Assembly (NCBI GenBank): GCA_900770525.1
Contig: CAAHDT010000006.1
Location: 1-28,600, forward strand
Reading direction: 5' to 3'
Length of the DNA: 28,600 nt
Source of the DNA: Candidatus Gastranaerophilales bacterium
GTDB taxonomy: Bacteria; Cyanobacteriota; Vampirovibrionia; Gastranaerophilales; Gastranaerophilaceae
Part shown: positions 13,561 through 22,572 of the stretch, piece by piece
Layout of the letters: every line of letters starts with the position of its first letter
Numbering within the stretch: the stretch's first letter is position 1
Notes under the pieces: model-generated
Told to the model about the DNA's origin: nothing
What the model saw: only the letters and a program-made list of their open reading frames with translations
The model's database searches: none
Made by a program: the position numbers and the translations under genes

Positions 13561-13842
13561 TTATTTTACGTTTTTTGTATAGTATGTGCCATCAAAACTA
13601 CGATTTTGAATAGTAACATGCCCGTCAGCAGTTCTATTCATTTCTTTTTTAACACCTTTGTTATCAAAAACTCTGAAACTTGAAACATAATATTCTTTTG
13701 GATAACTTGTCGGCGTATATATCATTTCAACAGTTCTGTTATGTCTTCCAACATCCGTAAATACACGTCTAATATTATTTCCAACTTTGTCTTGAATAGC
13801 CATTTTTTCGACTAATGCTTTGGGGCAAAATTCTATTTTCAT
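13561..13842 (-). CDS. Conserved-looking small protein, 93 codons, unknown
   Basis: This protein begins MKIEFCPKALVEKMAIQDKVG and is rich in charged and aromatic residues with alternating beta-strand character (RTVEMIYTPTSYPKEYYVSSFRVFDN, DGHVTIQNRSFDGTYYTKNV). It has no signal peptide, membrane segment or metal motif. I chose the ATG at 13842, preceded by GAAGG, over an in-frame start 39 bases upstream that would lie across a palindrome. The gene is between trpS and lptF/G on the same strand but is probably independent, since lptF/G has its own promoter. I do not recognise the family; a small soluble beta-rich protein is all that can be said. Confidence 0.65.
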   Translation of the reverse strand: MKIEFCPKALVEKMAIQDKVGNNIRRVFTDVGRHNRTVEMIYTPTSYPKEYYVSSFRVFDNKGVKKEMNRTADGHVTIQNRSFDGTYYTKNVK

Positions 13843-13860
13843 AAAAAACCTTCTTTCATA

Positions 13861-13881
13861 TTGGTGTAAAATGTACACCAA
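13861..13881. promoter_or_regulatory. Operator-like palindrome upstream of the small unknown gene
   Basis: TTGGTGTA (13861-13868) and TACACCAA (13874-13881) form a perfect 8-bp dyad around a 5-base spacer, 19 bases before the ATG at 13842. No U-tract follows on the minus strand, so it reads better as a protein-binding site or a 5' leader hairpin than as the trpS terminator. Confidence 0.4.
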
Positions 13882-13934
13882 AAAACTACTACGAAGGTCT
13901 TTTTTTGTAAAGAGTTTTTCTTTTAATTGTTAAA

Positions 13935-14993
13935 TTAAATTACATTTGATTCATCAAAATAATTGATTTTCATCGAAGAACGTACTTCATTCAAAGTTTT
14001 GCGAGCAGCCTCTCCGGCAACAATACTACCTTGCTTCAAGATTTCATACACTTCTGGCAATTTTTGTTGCCACATTTTTCTGCGCTCTCTGATAGGTTCA
14101 AGTTCAGTTTGAAGGACATTGTTTAAGAATTTCTTAACTTTAACATCCCCCAAACCACCTTTTTGGTAATGAGATTTTAATTCGTCAAGATTAGCATATT
14201 CAGGCAAGAATTGTTCAAAATATTCATCTTTACAAAACGCATCCAAATATATAAATACCGGATTGTTTTCAGTATCCCCCGGATCTTCAACTCGAAGGTG
14301 ATTAGGATCCGTGTACATAGACATTACTTTCTTTTTAATATCTTCCGGCTCATCTGACAAATAAATACAATTGCCTAAAGACTTACTCATTTTAGCCTTT
14401 CCGTCTGTTCCGGGAAGTCTTAAACAAGCTTTGTTCTTAGGTAAGATTATTTCAGGTTCTACAAGAGTTTCGCCATAAACACCATTAAAGCGGTGAACAA
14501 TTTCACGACACTGTTCAAGCATAGGTTTTTGATCTTCTCCGACAGGAACATGAGTAGCCTTAAACGCCGTAATATCAGCAGCCTGACTTATAGGATAAAC
14601 AACAAAACCTACAGGGATACTTGTTTCAAAGTTTCTCATTTGAATTTCAGTTTTTACGGTCGGGTTACGTTGTACTCTTGATAAAGTAACTAAATTCATA
14701 TAATAAAAAGTTAATTCCGTTAACTCCGGAATAAGAGATTGAATGAATATTGTTGATTTTTCAGGGTCGAGCCCACAAGCCAAATAATCTAGGGCAACTT
14801 CTACAATATTGTCGCGAACCTTTTCAGGGTGAGAAGCATTATCCGTCAAAGCTTGAGCATCAGCTATCATAATATATATTTTGTCAAACTCACCTGAATT
14901 TTGGAGTCTGACACGTTCTTTTAAAGAACCGACATAATGCCCTAAATGCAAACGTCCTGTTGGTCTGTCACCTGTCAAAATTATTTTTGCCAT
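13935..14993 (-). CDS. trpS: Tryptophanyl-tRNA synthetase
   Basis: Class I aminoacyl-tRNA synthetase of 352 residues that charges tRNA-Trp. The HIGH motif appears as PTGRLHLGHYVGS (H16-H19) and the KMSKS loop as KMSKSLGN (201-208). Other family blocks are DAQALTDNASHP, FIQSLIPELTELTFYYMN, VGEDQKPMLEQCREI and LPGTDGKA. Length is normal. The ATG is preceded by an AGGAG-AAGAGG site. It is divergent from lptC across 85 bases. No T-box or other leader regulation is visible in that gap. Confidence 0.97.
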   Translation of the reverse strand: MAKIILTGDRPTGRLHLGHYVGSLKERVRLQNSGEFDKIYIMIADAQALTDNASHPEKVRDNIVEVALDYLACGLDPEKSTIFIQSLIPELTELTFYYMNLVTLSRVQRNPTVKTEIQMRNFETSIPVGFVVYPISQAADITAFKATHVPVGEDQKPMLEQCREIVHRFNGVYGETLVEPEIILPKNKACLRLPGTDGKAKMSKSLGNCIYLSDEPEDIKKKVMSMYTDPNHLRVEDPGDTENNPVFIYLDAFCKDEYFEQFLPEYANLDELKSHYQKGGLGDVKVKKFLNNVLQTELEPIRERRKMWQQKLPEVYEILKQGSIVAGEAARKTLNEVRSSMKINYFDESNVI

Positions 14994-15063
14994 TATTACC
15001 TCTTCTCCTTAAATATTAGTTTTGCTATAAAATATATTAACATAAAAATAAAAAGTATTTTTG

Positions 15064-15072
15064 TGCTAATAT
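15064..15072 (+). promoter_or_regulatory. Putative extended -10 of the lptC operon
   Basis: TGCTAATAT (TGn plus TAATAT) is followed by TATATT and then the lptC ATG at 15079. The gene has no Shine-Dalgarno sequence, and the previous in-frame codon block contains a stop, so a leaderless mRNA fits. The -35 region is not recognisable. Confidence 0.45.
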
Positions 15073-15078
15073 TATATT

Positions 15079-15669
15079 ATGAACTGGAAGAATTTAAGCA
15101 AAAAGAGAAAAGCATATATCGGAGCGTTTTTGGCTCTTGTCGGAATTCTGGCATGGGCTTTTATATCAGCAGGAATAATTACCCACAACTTTAATCGTAA
15201 CCAACTTTCAGGCGAGCAGGACAGGCAAGAAGCGCAAATTAACGGAATTATTCTTACCGAAACAAAAGATGAGCATAAGTATTGGGAAATTTATGGTGAA
15301 ACCGGCTCTTACGACAGTAACAATGGAATAGCAATGCTTGACAATTGTATCGGCAACTTTTTTGACGAAAATAATGATGTTTCTATGAGTTTTGAGTCAA
15401 CTAAAGGCACCTATAATGCAGAGAAAAAACAAATTATTTTATATCAGGACACACATATTGTAATAAAAGACGGAACTTCTCTTGAAGCTGATAGAGTTAT
15501 TTGGTCAGGGAACGAAAAACCTGTGACGGCAAGAGGAAATATAAGAATTACTCGAAACGGAGAGTTTCTTGCGACAGCAGAAACTGTTGAGATAAGTCCT
15601 GATTTTGACAAATTTAAAATTATGGGAAAAACTGTTTCTAAGTTATATGATACCAAGGAGAAAAAATGA
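15079..15669 (+). CDS. lptC: LptC, lipopolysaccharide export periplasmic protein
   Basis: This 196-residue protein has one N-terminal membrane anchor (AYIGAFLALVGILAWAFISAG, about 12-32) and a periplasmic beta-jellyroll domain (GIILTETKDEHKYWEIYGETGSY, DTHIVIKDGTSLEADRVIWSG, ARGNIRITRNGEFLATAETVEIS). This is the LptC layout: it receives lipopolysaccharide from LptB2FG and passes it to LptA. Length matches the family. It overlaps lptA by 4 bases (ATGA). No ribosome binding site precedes the ATG. It heads the lptC-lptA-TPR-dprA run. Confidence 0.88.
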   Translation: MNWKNLSKKRKAYIGAFLALVGILAWAFISAGIITHNFNRNQLSGEQDRQEAQINGIILTETKDEHKYWEIYGETGSYDSNNGIAMLDNCIGNFFDENNDVSMSFESTKGTYNAEKKQIILYQDTHIVIKDGTSLEADRVIWSGNEKPVTARGNIRITRNGEFLATAETVEISPDFDKFKIMGKTVSKLYDTKEKK

Positions 15670-16649
15670 AGAAATTATTGATATCAATCGCAGTAGTAAT
15701 GTTTTCATTGGGCTTGATTGTTCAAGCGTCTGATTTGATTATTGAATCAAAATCTCAAACATTTTCGGAAGCTGATAATAAGATAAAATTCAAAGGCGAC
15801 GTTAAAGTATCTGTTGACGACTTAAAAGTTGTCGGAGATTCTGCCGATGTAAATATGACGGACAAACAAAGCTTAGATACAGCAACTTTTTACGATAAGC
15901 CTTACGCATATGAAGTCAAAAAAAATAAAAAAAGGGAAGTTAAAGCAAATATCTTAAAAGTTTCACTTATTACAAAAATCGTAAGAGCCGAAGGAGATAC
16001 CCAATCAGTTGTTTTTGACGGGAAAACTCCGATTGTCGTCATAAACTCTGATGTTCAGGAGTATGATACCAAAACAGGAACAATGACTGCAACCGGCAAT
16101 GTTACGATGAAATATAAAGAACTTGAAACTTATTCTAAAAAAGCTATTATCAGAACCGATAAAAATGGGGATTTGAAAACTCTTGAATTAATCGGCAATG
16201 GTAGAATTAAACAAAAATCAAATGATTCTTTTGCTGACAGATTCTTCTATAATTCTGCTTCAAAAGTTCTTTTAGCAACAGGTAATACAACTTCAAACTA
16301 CACTGGAGATGACGGTAAAAAATTGACACTGAAATCTAATGTACAAGAATTTACACAAGATAAAAACACCTTCTCTGCAAGTGGAAACGTAAGAGTTTGG
16401 TATGATGATTATTTCGCAAACGGCCCTAAAATAAATGTGTTTCCTAACAAAGAGGGAAAACCTAATGATGTATACTTTGTAGGACGTTCAAGTATTTCTC
16501 AAGGAGTTCGTACAATTTATGCTGATAAAATCAAGATGAGATTAAACCCTAAAGATTTTCAGGCGGAAGGCAATACAAGAACAGTTATCAAAAACATTGG
16601 CTCCGGTGACAATGAAAACGGTAGTTCAGGGATGACATTAGGTTTATAA
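15666..16649 (+). CDS. lptA: LptA-like periplasmic protein with several OstA repeats
   Basis: This 327-residue secreted protein (signal peptide MKKLLISIAVVMFSLGLIVQAS) is built from OstA/LptA-type beta-jellyroll repeats: about 22-65 (IIESKSQTFSEADNKIKFKG), about 130-180 (VINSDVQEYDTKTGTMTATG) and about 220-300 (LKSNVQEFTQDKNTFSASG, IYADKIKMRLN). It is nearly twice the length of E. coli LptA, so one chain could replace two or more stacked LptA subunits in the bridge across the periplasm, as in other long OstA proteins. AAGGAG lies before the ATG, and the start overlaps the lptC stop. Acts with LptC and the LptF/G permease; LptB and LptD are not in the window. Confidence 0.88.
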   Translation: MKKLLISIAVVMFSLGLIVQASDLIIESKSQTFSEADNKIKFKGDVKVSVDDLKVVGDSADVNMTDKQSLDTATFYDKPYAYEVKKNKKREVKANILKVSLITKIVRAEGDTQSVVFDGKTPIVVINSDVQEYDTKTGTMTATGNVTMKYKELETYSKKAIIRTDKNGDLKTLELIGNGRIKQKSNDSFADRFFYNSASKVLLATGNTTSNYTGDDGKKLTLKSNVQEFTQDKNTFSASGNVRVWYDDYFANGPKINVFPNKEGKPNDVYFVGRSSISQGVRTIYADKIKMRLNPKDFQAEGNTRTVIKNIGSGDNENGSSGMTLGL

Positions 16650-16659
16650 GAGGTTAAAA

Positions 16660-17436
16660 ATGGACGAAAAAATTCAAAAAGCGATAGATTTATATAAAAA
16701 AGGTGAATATGAACAAGCAATCGATGCTTTTAGTTCAGTAATTGAAACGGAAACACCAACTGCCGAAATATATAATAACATCGGTCAATGCTATGCTAGT
16801 GTCGGGAATGACGAGAAAGCTGAGGACAATTTTTTGAAAGCAATTGAGCTAAACTCTGAATTAGTTCAGGCTTATATAAATTTAGCTGATATTTATTATA
16901 GAAACAAAGATTATGATAATGGCATTCAACTTTTAGGGCAAGGAATTTATGTTATGCCTGATAATATGGTTTTAGCACATTTTCTTGCCAGATTCTATAT
17001 GGAAGATTGCAGACTTGACTTAGCTATAGATGAATTAGAAAAGATACTTGAACACCAACCTGAAAACTATGATGCATATTATGATTTAGGAAAAGTTCAT
17101 TATGAACTCGGTAATTACGATTTAGCTATAGAAAACTTTGAAAACATTTTGGAATATAAGGAAGATAACCCTTATATTTATTTTAGCCTTGCACAAGCTT
17201 ATGAGATGAACAACGAAATTGACAAAGCCATTTCTAATTATTTAAAAACAATTGCTCATGATTCAGGATTCAGACAAGCTTACAAAAAAGTTGCAATCTT
17301 ATTTTTGGCTCGTGGCGATTATGATGACGCAATTGAATATTTGGAAGATTATTTAGAAATGGAACTTCCTGAAGAAGAAATTAAAAACGTTAATGAATTA
17401 ATTACAAGAATTAAAAAGAAAAAGAATAATGGATAA
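16660..17436 (+). CDS. TPR-repeat protein
   Basis: This 258-residue protein consists almost wholly of tetratricopeptide repeats, about six or seven, starting AIDLYKKGEYEQAIDAFSSV and including IYNNIGQCYASVGNDEKAEDN, AYINLADIYYRNKDYDNGIQ, AYYDLGKVHYELGNYDLAIEN and AYKKVAILFLARGDYDDAIEY. It has no signal peptide or membrane segment, so it is probably a cytoplasmic protein-protein scaffold. GAGG precedes the ATG by 6 bases, it lies 10 bases after lptA, and it overlaps dprA by 8 bases. Its partners are unknown; position suggests cotranscription, not function. Confidence 0.85.
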   Translation: MDEKIQKAIDLYKKGEYEQAIDAFSSVIETETPTAEIYNNIGQCYASVGNDEKAEDNFLKAIELNSELVQAYINLADIYYRNKDYDNGIQLLGQGIYVMPDNMVLAHFLARFYMEDCRLDLAIDELEKILEHQPENYDAYYDLGKVHYELGNYDLAIENFENILEYKEDNPYIYFSLAQAYEMNNEIDKAISNYLKTIAHDSGFRQAYKKVAILFLARGDYDDAIEYLEDYLEMELPEEEIKNVNELITRIKKKKNNG

Positions 17437-18511
17437 ATATTGGATAGCATTTTCTGCAATTGAACAAGTTGACAGCCCTTTTGTTCAAAGGCTGTATAAT
17501 TATTTCGGGGATATTGAAACTGCGTATAAAGCGACATTAGCCGATTTATCACAAATTGACGGTTTAAGCATTAAAAAGGCAGAAAAGTTTATCGAAAATC
17601 GTAACAAGCTTGATATTGAAAAAACTCTTGACGAAGTTTTAAAAAGAAAAATAAAATTTTACACTTTCGAAACTCCCAATTATCCGGAACTTTTAAAAGA
17701 AATATCCGATCCGCCATCTGTATTGTATTATAAAGGGAACTCGGATTTGTGCAATTTCAAAAAAACGTTAGCAATTGTCGGCTCCAGAAAAGCAAGTTAC
17801 AATGCAAGAGATGCTGTTGAAAAAATTATTTCAGAACTTTCCGGAACAGATATTTGTATTGTTTCCGGACTTGCTTCAGGTATTGACACTTCTGCCCACA
17901 CAAGTGCACTTAAACACGATTTAAAAACTATTGGTGTTATCGCCAGTGGTTTTGATTATGTATATCCAGCAAGCAATAGAAGCTTGTACGAACAAATAGA
18001 AAACGGTGGTGGACTTGTTGTAAGCGAATATTATCCGACATTTGAACCGCTAAAATTTAGATTTCCACAAAGAAATAGAATTGTTTCAGGCTTATCGTAC
18101 GGAACTCTTGTGGCAGAAGCATCATTAAGAAGCGGAGCGTTAATTACTGCAAACTTAACACTGGAACAAGGAAGAGAGTTGATGTGTATCCCAGGATTGA
18201 TTTCTAACCCGAATACAGAAGGAATATACAAACTTCTAAAAAATGGGGCAACACTTGTTACATGCGCTAATGATATTTTAGAAGCACTAAACTGGGAAGT
18301 AAAACCTGCAAAACAACTTAAAATAAATCTTAGCGACTTAAACGAAATTGAGCAAAAAATTCTTTCCGCAATAGAAATTGAAGAAAAAGGCTTTGATGAA
18401 ATAGCATCCATTACTAAAATTAACACAAATGATTTGTTGATAAACTTGACAACAATGGAGCTTAAAGGGATAATAAAACAGACAGCCGGTGATAGGTACA
18501 AAAAAATTTAA
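17429..18511 (+). CDS. dprA: DprA/Smf, DNA-processing protein
   Basis: DprA of 360 residues loads RecA onto incoming single-stranded DNA during natural transformation and is widely conserved. Domains: an N-terminal helix-hairpin-helix-like part (LSQIDGLSIKKAEKFIEN), the Rossmann core (LAIVGSRKASYNARD, ICIVSGLASGIDTSAHTSAL, GVIASGFDYVYPASNRSLY, FPQRNRIVSGLSYGTLVAEA, RSGALITANLTLEQGRELMCIPG), and a C-terminal winged helix (EQKILSAIEIEEKGFDEIASI). Length is standard. The start overlaps the TPR gene by 8 bases (ATGGATAA). It is followed by topA after 63 bases, a pairing seen in many bacteria. Confidence 0.95.
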   Translation: MDKYWIAFSAIEQVDSPFVQRLYNYFGDIETAYKATLADLSQIDGLSIKKAEKFIENRNKLDIEKTLDEVLKRKIKFYTFETPNYPELLKEISDPPSVLYYKGNSDLCNFKKTLAIVGSRKASYNARDAVEKIISELSGTDICIVSGLASGIDTSAHTSALKHDLKTIGVIASGFDYVYPASNRSLYEQIENGGGLVVSEYYPTFEPLKFRFPQRNRIVSGLSYGTLVAEASLRSGALITANLTLEQGRELMCIPGLISNPNTEGIYKLLKNGATLVTCANDILEALNWEVKPAKQLKINLSDLNEIEQKILSAIEIEEKGFDEIASITKINTNDLLINLTTMELKGIIKQTAGDRYKKI

Positions 18512-18574
18512 GGATGGATTTATTTTTTCGTATTCACGAAATGATGTGAAGAGAGATTTATATAGGAAATTGTA

Positions 18575-20884
18575 ATGGCAGAAAAAACAGCAAAGAAAAA
18601 AGAAAAAGCATTAGTAATAGTCGAATCTCCTGCAAAATCTAAAACTATTAAAAAGATTTTGGGTGACAGCTACCAAATTGAAGCGAGTTTCGGACATATA
18701 AGAAACCTTCCGGCCAAAGATCCGGCAACCCAAAATTTAGGTTTTGATGTTGAACATAATTTTGAACCAAAATTTGAAGTTATCCCCGGCAAACAAAAAG
18801 TTGTTACAAAATTGAATGATTTAGCAAAGCGCAGCGATAAAATTTATCTTGCATCCGACCCCGATAGAGAAGGAGAAGCTATTGCATGGCATGTTCGTCA
18901 AGTGTTAAAAGTACCTGACGATAAAATTTGCAGAATTGTATTTAACGAAATCACCCCAAAAGCCGTTAAGCATTCCGTTGAAAATCCACGTAGTATTGAT
19001 ATGGATATGGTACAAGCGCAACAAACCAGACAAATATTAGATAAACTCGTAGGTTTTAAATTGAGCCCCGTTCTATGGAAACAAATTGGGAACAGAAACC
19101 TTTCTGCAGGAAGAGTTCAGTCTGTTGCACTTCGGATGATTTGCGAAAGAGAAGATGAAATTGAAGCTTTTGTCCCACAAGAATATTGGTCAATTCACAC
19201 TCTTCTATCTAAAGATAACAAATCTTTTGAAGCTGAGTTATCGAAAATAAAAGGGAAAGCGGTAGAAAAAACGATTAAAAACAAAGATGAAGCACAAAAA
19301 ATCGTTGATTATCTTACAAATTATCCGGAAGAATTTGATGTTAGCAAGGTTACTAAAAAAAGCACAAAAAGGAAACCTACTGCGCCGTTTATAACTTCAA
19401 CAATGCAGAGAGCAGCAAGTTCAAAACTTGGGTTTGGAGTACAAAAAACAATGCAAGTTGCTCAAAAATTGTACGAAGGGATGGAAATTGACGGTACTCC
19501 GGTCGGTTTGATTACATATATGAGAACCGATAGTGTTCGTGTTTCTGATGATGCACAGGCAATGGCAAAGGATTTCATCATAAATAATTACGGAGAAAAA
19601 TATTACCCATCGAAACCTAATATTTATGCAAAAGGGAAACAAAATGTACAAGATGCTCACGAAGCTATCAGACCTTCTTACCCTGAAAGAACTCCTGACA
19701 GCATCAAAAAATATTTAGATAATGACCAATATAAATTATACAAATTAATTTGGGAAAAATTCATGTCATCTCAGATGACTCCTGCGGATGTTGCAAACAA
19801 AACTATTGAAATTAGCGCAGGCGACTACACTTTAAAAGCCGGAACAAGCAAAATAACTTTTGATGGTTTTTTGAAAGTTTACAACGACGCAGAAGAAGAC
19901 GAACAAGAAGTCGACTCTAAAATTCCTGATTTAGAACAAGGTGATAAGGTTAAATGCGAAAAAGTTGAACCTAAACAACACTTTACTCAACCACCTCCAA
20001 GATTTAATGAAGCGTCTTTGGTAAAAGCTTTGGAAGAACACGGAATCGGGCGTCCGTCTACATATGCTACAATTATTACTGTTATCCAAACAAGAAAATA
20101 CGTAGAGAAGAAGAACAAAGTCCTTTTCCCAACTCTTCTTGGAAGAACTGTATCCAAACAACTTTGTGCTCAATTTAAAGATATTATGGATTACAAGTTT
20201 ACTGCAGGCATGGAACATAAACTTGATGAAATTGCCGAAAAGAAAGCTGTTTGGAATAAAGTTCTAGCAGATTTTTATACCCCATTTATGGAAAACGTTA
20301 ACAACGTGATGAAAACGGCAGAAAAAGTTCGAATTGAAACAAATGTAAAATGTCCTAATTGCGGACGTCCTATGCTAGTTAGAACAAGCAGAAAAGGAAC
20401 ACAATTCCTCGGCTGTTCAGGTTATCCTGAATGTAAAACCGCAATGTCACTTAATGCAATGACCGAAGGAGAAGAAGCTCAAAACGAAGCTCAAGAAGTT
20501 TGTACTGAAAAGTGTGAAAAATGCGGTGCCGATATGATTTTCAAAGTAGGTCCATATGGCAAATATATGGAATGCACGAACCCTGAATGCGGAGCAAGAA
20601 AAGCCGTTATAAAAACAACCGGTGTAACTTGTCCAAAATGCGGTAAAGGCGAAATTGTTGAAAGGAAATCTAAACGTGGCACAGTATTTTATGGTTGCAA
20701 CAAATACCCCGAATGCGATTACGTAATGTGGAATGAGCCGACCGGTGAAAAATGCCCTGAATGCGGTGCACTTTTAGGCAAAGCTGTAACTAAAAAAGGA
20801 ACAACTTTAAAATGTTCTAATACAAAATGCGGTTTCAAAAAAGAAATGCCGGAAGAAGAACAGAACGAAGTCCAAGAAAATTAA
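18575..20884 (+). CDS. topA: DNA topoisomerase I
   Basis: Type IA topoisomerase of 769 residues that relaxes negative supercoils. The Toprim domain has E17 in IVESPAKSKTIKKILG and the acidic triad D95/D97/E99 in DPDREGEAIAW; the nucleophilic tyrosine is Y315 in TYMRTDSVRVSD. After about residue 590 come four Cys4 zinc ribbons: CPNCG/CSGYPEC, CEKCG/CTNPEC, CPKCG/CNKYPEC and CPECG/CSNTKC. AGGAAA lies before the ATG. A small 6-bp hairpin (18526-18541) lies between dprA and topA but has no U-tract. The stop codon overlaps that of the convergent carbonic anhydrase gene. Confidence 0.98.
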   Translation: MAEKTAKKKEKALVIVESPAKSKTIKKILGDSYQIEASFGHIRNLPAKDPATQNLGFDVEHNFEPKFEVIPGKQKVVTKLNDLAKRSDKIYLASDPDREGEAIAWHVRQVLKVPDDKICRIVFNEITPKAVKHSVENPRSIDMDMVQAQQTRQILDKLVGFKLSPVLWKQIGNRNLSAGRVQSVALRMICEREDEIEAFVPQEYWSIHTLLSKDNKSFEAELSKIKGKAVEKTIKNKDEAQKIVDYLTNYPEEFDVSKVTKKSTKRKPTAPFITSTMQRAASSKLGFGVQKTMQVAQKLYEGMEIDGTPVGLITYMRTDSVRVSDDAQAMAKDFIINNYGEKYYPSKPNIYAKGKQNVQDAHEAIRPSYPERTPDSIKKYLDNDQYKLYKLIWEKFMSSQMTPADVANKTIEISAGDYTLKAGTSKITFDGFLKVYNDAEEDEQEVDSKIPDLEQGDKVKCEKVEPKQHFTQPPPRFNEASLVKALEEHGIGRPSTYATIITVIQTRKYVEKKNKVLFPTLLGRTVSKQLCAQFKDIMDYKFTAGMEHKLDEIAEKKAVWNKVLADFYTPFMENVNNVMKTAEKVRIETNVKCPNCGRPMLVRTSRKGTQFLGCSGYPECKTAMSLNAMTEGEEAQNEAQEVCTEKCEKCGADMIFKVGPYGKYMECTNPECGARKAVIKTTGVTCPKCGKGEIVERKSKRGTVFYGCNKYPECDYVMWNEPTGEKCPECGALLGKAVTKKGTTLKCSNTKCGFKKEMPEEEQNEVQEN

Positions 20885-21483
20885 TCAATCAAGTTTACAA
20901 GCCCTGTATCGTGGTCAAGGTGACATTTTGCGATATACAAGTTTCCTGACTGAACAGCATCCTTTACTATTTTGGATTTTTCAAGCAGAACATCTTCTAC
21001 CCATTTGGTATGTTGTTGTGCAAAATAGTTGTGACAAGTTATATCCTCTTCCTTGTTCAAAACAGGATAAACACATTTTAAAATTGACTGAAACTCATCA
21101 GGCATTTCCGGATAATGGTCTTTTGCAAACTTCATAACGCCGCAATCATCATGCCCGAGTAAAATAAGCAGAGGCGTTTTGAGTTTTTTTATAGCGTACT
21201 CAATACTTTCAATAACGTTTGGTCCTGCCGTAATCCCAGCAACACGAACAACAAAAAGCTCACCAATTCCGCAATCAAATATGATTTCAGGAACAACTCT
21301 TGAGTCGGAACAACTCAACACAACAGCATACGGTTCTTGATGGTAAGCGTATTTTTTCAAATGTTCTAAAGACATATTATCTGCCGTAGGAGTTCCGTTT
21401 ACAAAATTTCTGTTCCCGTTAAAGAGCTTTTCTAACTCCTTTTTAGCTTGAGGAATAATGTTGTCAGGGATGTTAAAAGTCAT
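20881..21483 (-). CDS. Beta-class carbonic anhydrase
   Basis: This 200-residue enzyme interconverts CO2 and bicarbonate. Zinc ligands are C58, H111 and C114 (SCSDSR and LGHDDCGV), with the catalytic D60/R62 dyad. Other family blocks are ELFVVRVAGITAGPNVIESIEYAIKKL and the C-terminal NLYIAKCHLDHDTGLV. Cytoplasmic; it would supply bicarbonate to carboxylases or help pH balance. GGAG lies 8 bases before the ATG. It sits 15 bases downstream of mtnA and is probably cotranscribed with it. Its TAA stop shares a TTAA with the stop of topA on the other strand, leaving no room for a separate terminator. Confidence 0.95.
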   Translation of the reverse strand: MTFNIPDNIIPQAKKELEKLFNGNRNFVNGTPTADNMSLEHLKKYAYHQEPYAVVLSCSDSRVVPEIIFDCGIGELFVVRVAGITAGPNVIESIEYAIKKLKTPLLILLGHDDCGVMKFAKDHYPEMPDEFQSILKCVYPVLNKEEDITCHNYFAQQHTKWVEDVLLEKSKIVKDAVQSGNLYIAKCHLDHDTGLVNLID

Positions 21484-21498
21484 AAATTTTCTCCATAT

Positions 21499-22557
21499 TT
21501 ATTTTTCAAATGCTTTCTTAATAGACTCGTTATAGTTTGGTCTTAAAATACCAACTTCCGTAATGATACCTGCGATTAACTCATGCGGTGTCACGTCAAA
21601 CCCTGGGTTAATTACGTTAACTTCCGGAGCACAAATTATTTTCCCGTTAATATGAGTCACTTCTTCTCTTGAACGTTCTTCAATAACAATCTCATCACCG
21701 GTTTTTATACTTGTATCAATTGTTGACAGAGGTGCTGCGATATAGAACGGGATGTTATGATATTTAGCAGCAATTGCGACTGTGTATGTTCCGATTTTGT
21801 TTGCGGTATCTCCGTTTGCAGCAATTCTATCAGCACCCACAACAACCATATCAATCATACCTTTTTTCATAAAGTATGAACACATACCGTCTGTAATAAG
21901 GGTTGTCGGAATACCGTCCATAGTAAGTTCAAGTGTGGTAATTCTTGCACCCTGTTGGCGAGGTCTTGTTTCATCCGCAAACACCTGAACCGTATTATCT
22001 TTTGCAAAAGCAGAACGAACAACCCCCAAAGCTGTACCATAACCGACAGTCGCAAGTGCTCCGGCATTACAGTGTGTTAAGATTGTCGCACCTTTAGGCA
22101 CAACTTCTGCTCCATAATCACCTATCTTCTTATTGATTTCAATATCTTCATTCTCAAGCTTTACTGCATTTTCTTCCAGTTCTTTTATAATACCTGTAAT
22201 ATCAGATTTTGAGTTTTTAATAACTTCCTTCTGCTTTTCTACCGCCCACATAAGATTTACTGCAGTTGGACGGGATGTTGCCATATAATCAGCTTTTTCA
22301 AGCAGTTCCTTAACAAATTCATCTCTTGAAAGATTTTTCTTGCTCAATTCCATTGCATACAATACAACTCCGTGCGCACCTGCAATACCAATTGCCGGCG
22401 CCCCACGAACTATCATAGTCTTTATCGCATCAAACATTTCTTGTCCGCTGGTAATATCAACATACTTAAATTCATAAGGGACAAGAGTCTGATCAACCAT
22501 CCTTGAACAATTCCCTACCCATTGTATAGTTCTTATTTTTGAAACAAATTCGCTCAT
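21499..22557 (-). CDS. mtnA: S-methyl-5-thioribose-1-phosphate isomerase
   Basis: This 352-residue MtnA isomerises methylthioribose 1-phosphate to methylthioribulose 1-phosphate in methionine salvage. The eIF2B-like fold shows AIKTMIVRGAPAIGIAGAHG, RPTAVNLMWAVEK, the catalytic cysteine in ILTHCNAGALATVGYGTALG, and the catalytic aspartate in VVGADRIAANGDTANKIGTY, ending with NPGFDVTPHELIAGIITEVG. I chose the ATG at 22557 because GGAGA sits 6 bases upstream; an ATG 12 bases earlier lacks a site. Other salvage genes are absent from the window. It follows a small membrane-protein gene by 15 bases. Confidence 0.95.
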   Translation of the reverse strand: MSEFVSKIRTIQWVGNCSRMVDQTLVPYEFKYVDITSGQEMFDAIKTMIVRGAPAIGIAGAHGVVLYAMELSKKNLSRDEFVKELLEKADYMATSRPTAVNLMWAVEKQKEVIKNSKSDITGIIKELEENAVKLENEDIEINKKIGDYGAEVVPKGATILTHCNAGALATVGYGTALGVVRSAFAKDNTVQVFADETRPRQQGARITTLELTMDGIPTTLITDGMCSYFMKKGMIDMVVVGADRIAANGDTANKIGTYTVAIAAKYHNIPFYIAAPLSTIDTSIKTGDEIVIEERSREEVTHINGKIICAPEVNVINPGFDVTPHELIAGIITEVGILRPNYNESIKKAFEK

Positions 22558-22572
22558 ATTTTTCTCCATAAT

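Noticed and set aside
18031..18501. 156-codon gene on the minus strand
   Set aside because: Antisense to the conserved C-terminal half of dprA, with Ser/Ile-rich shadow composition.
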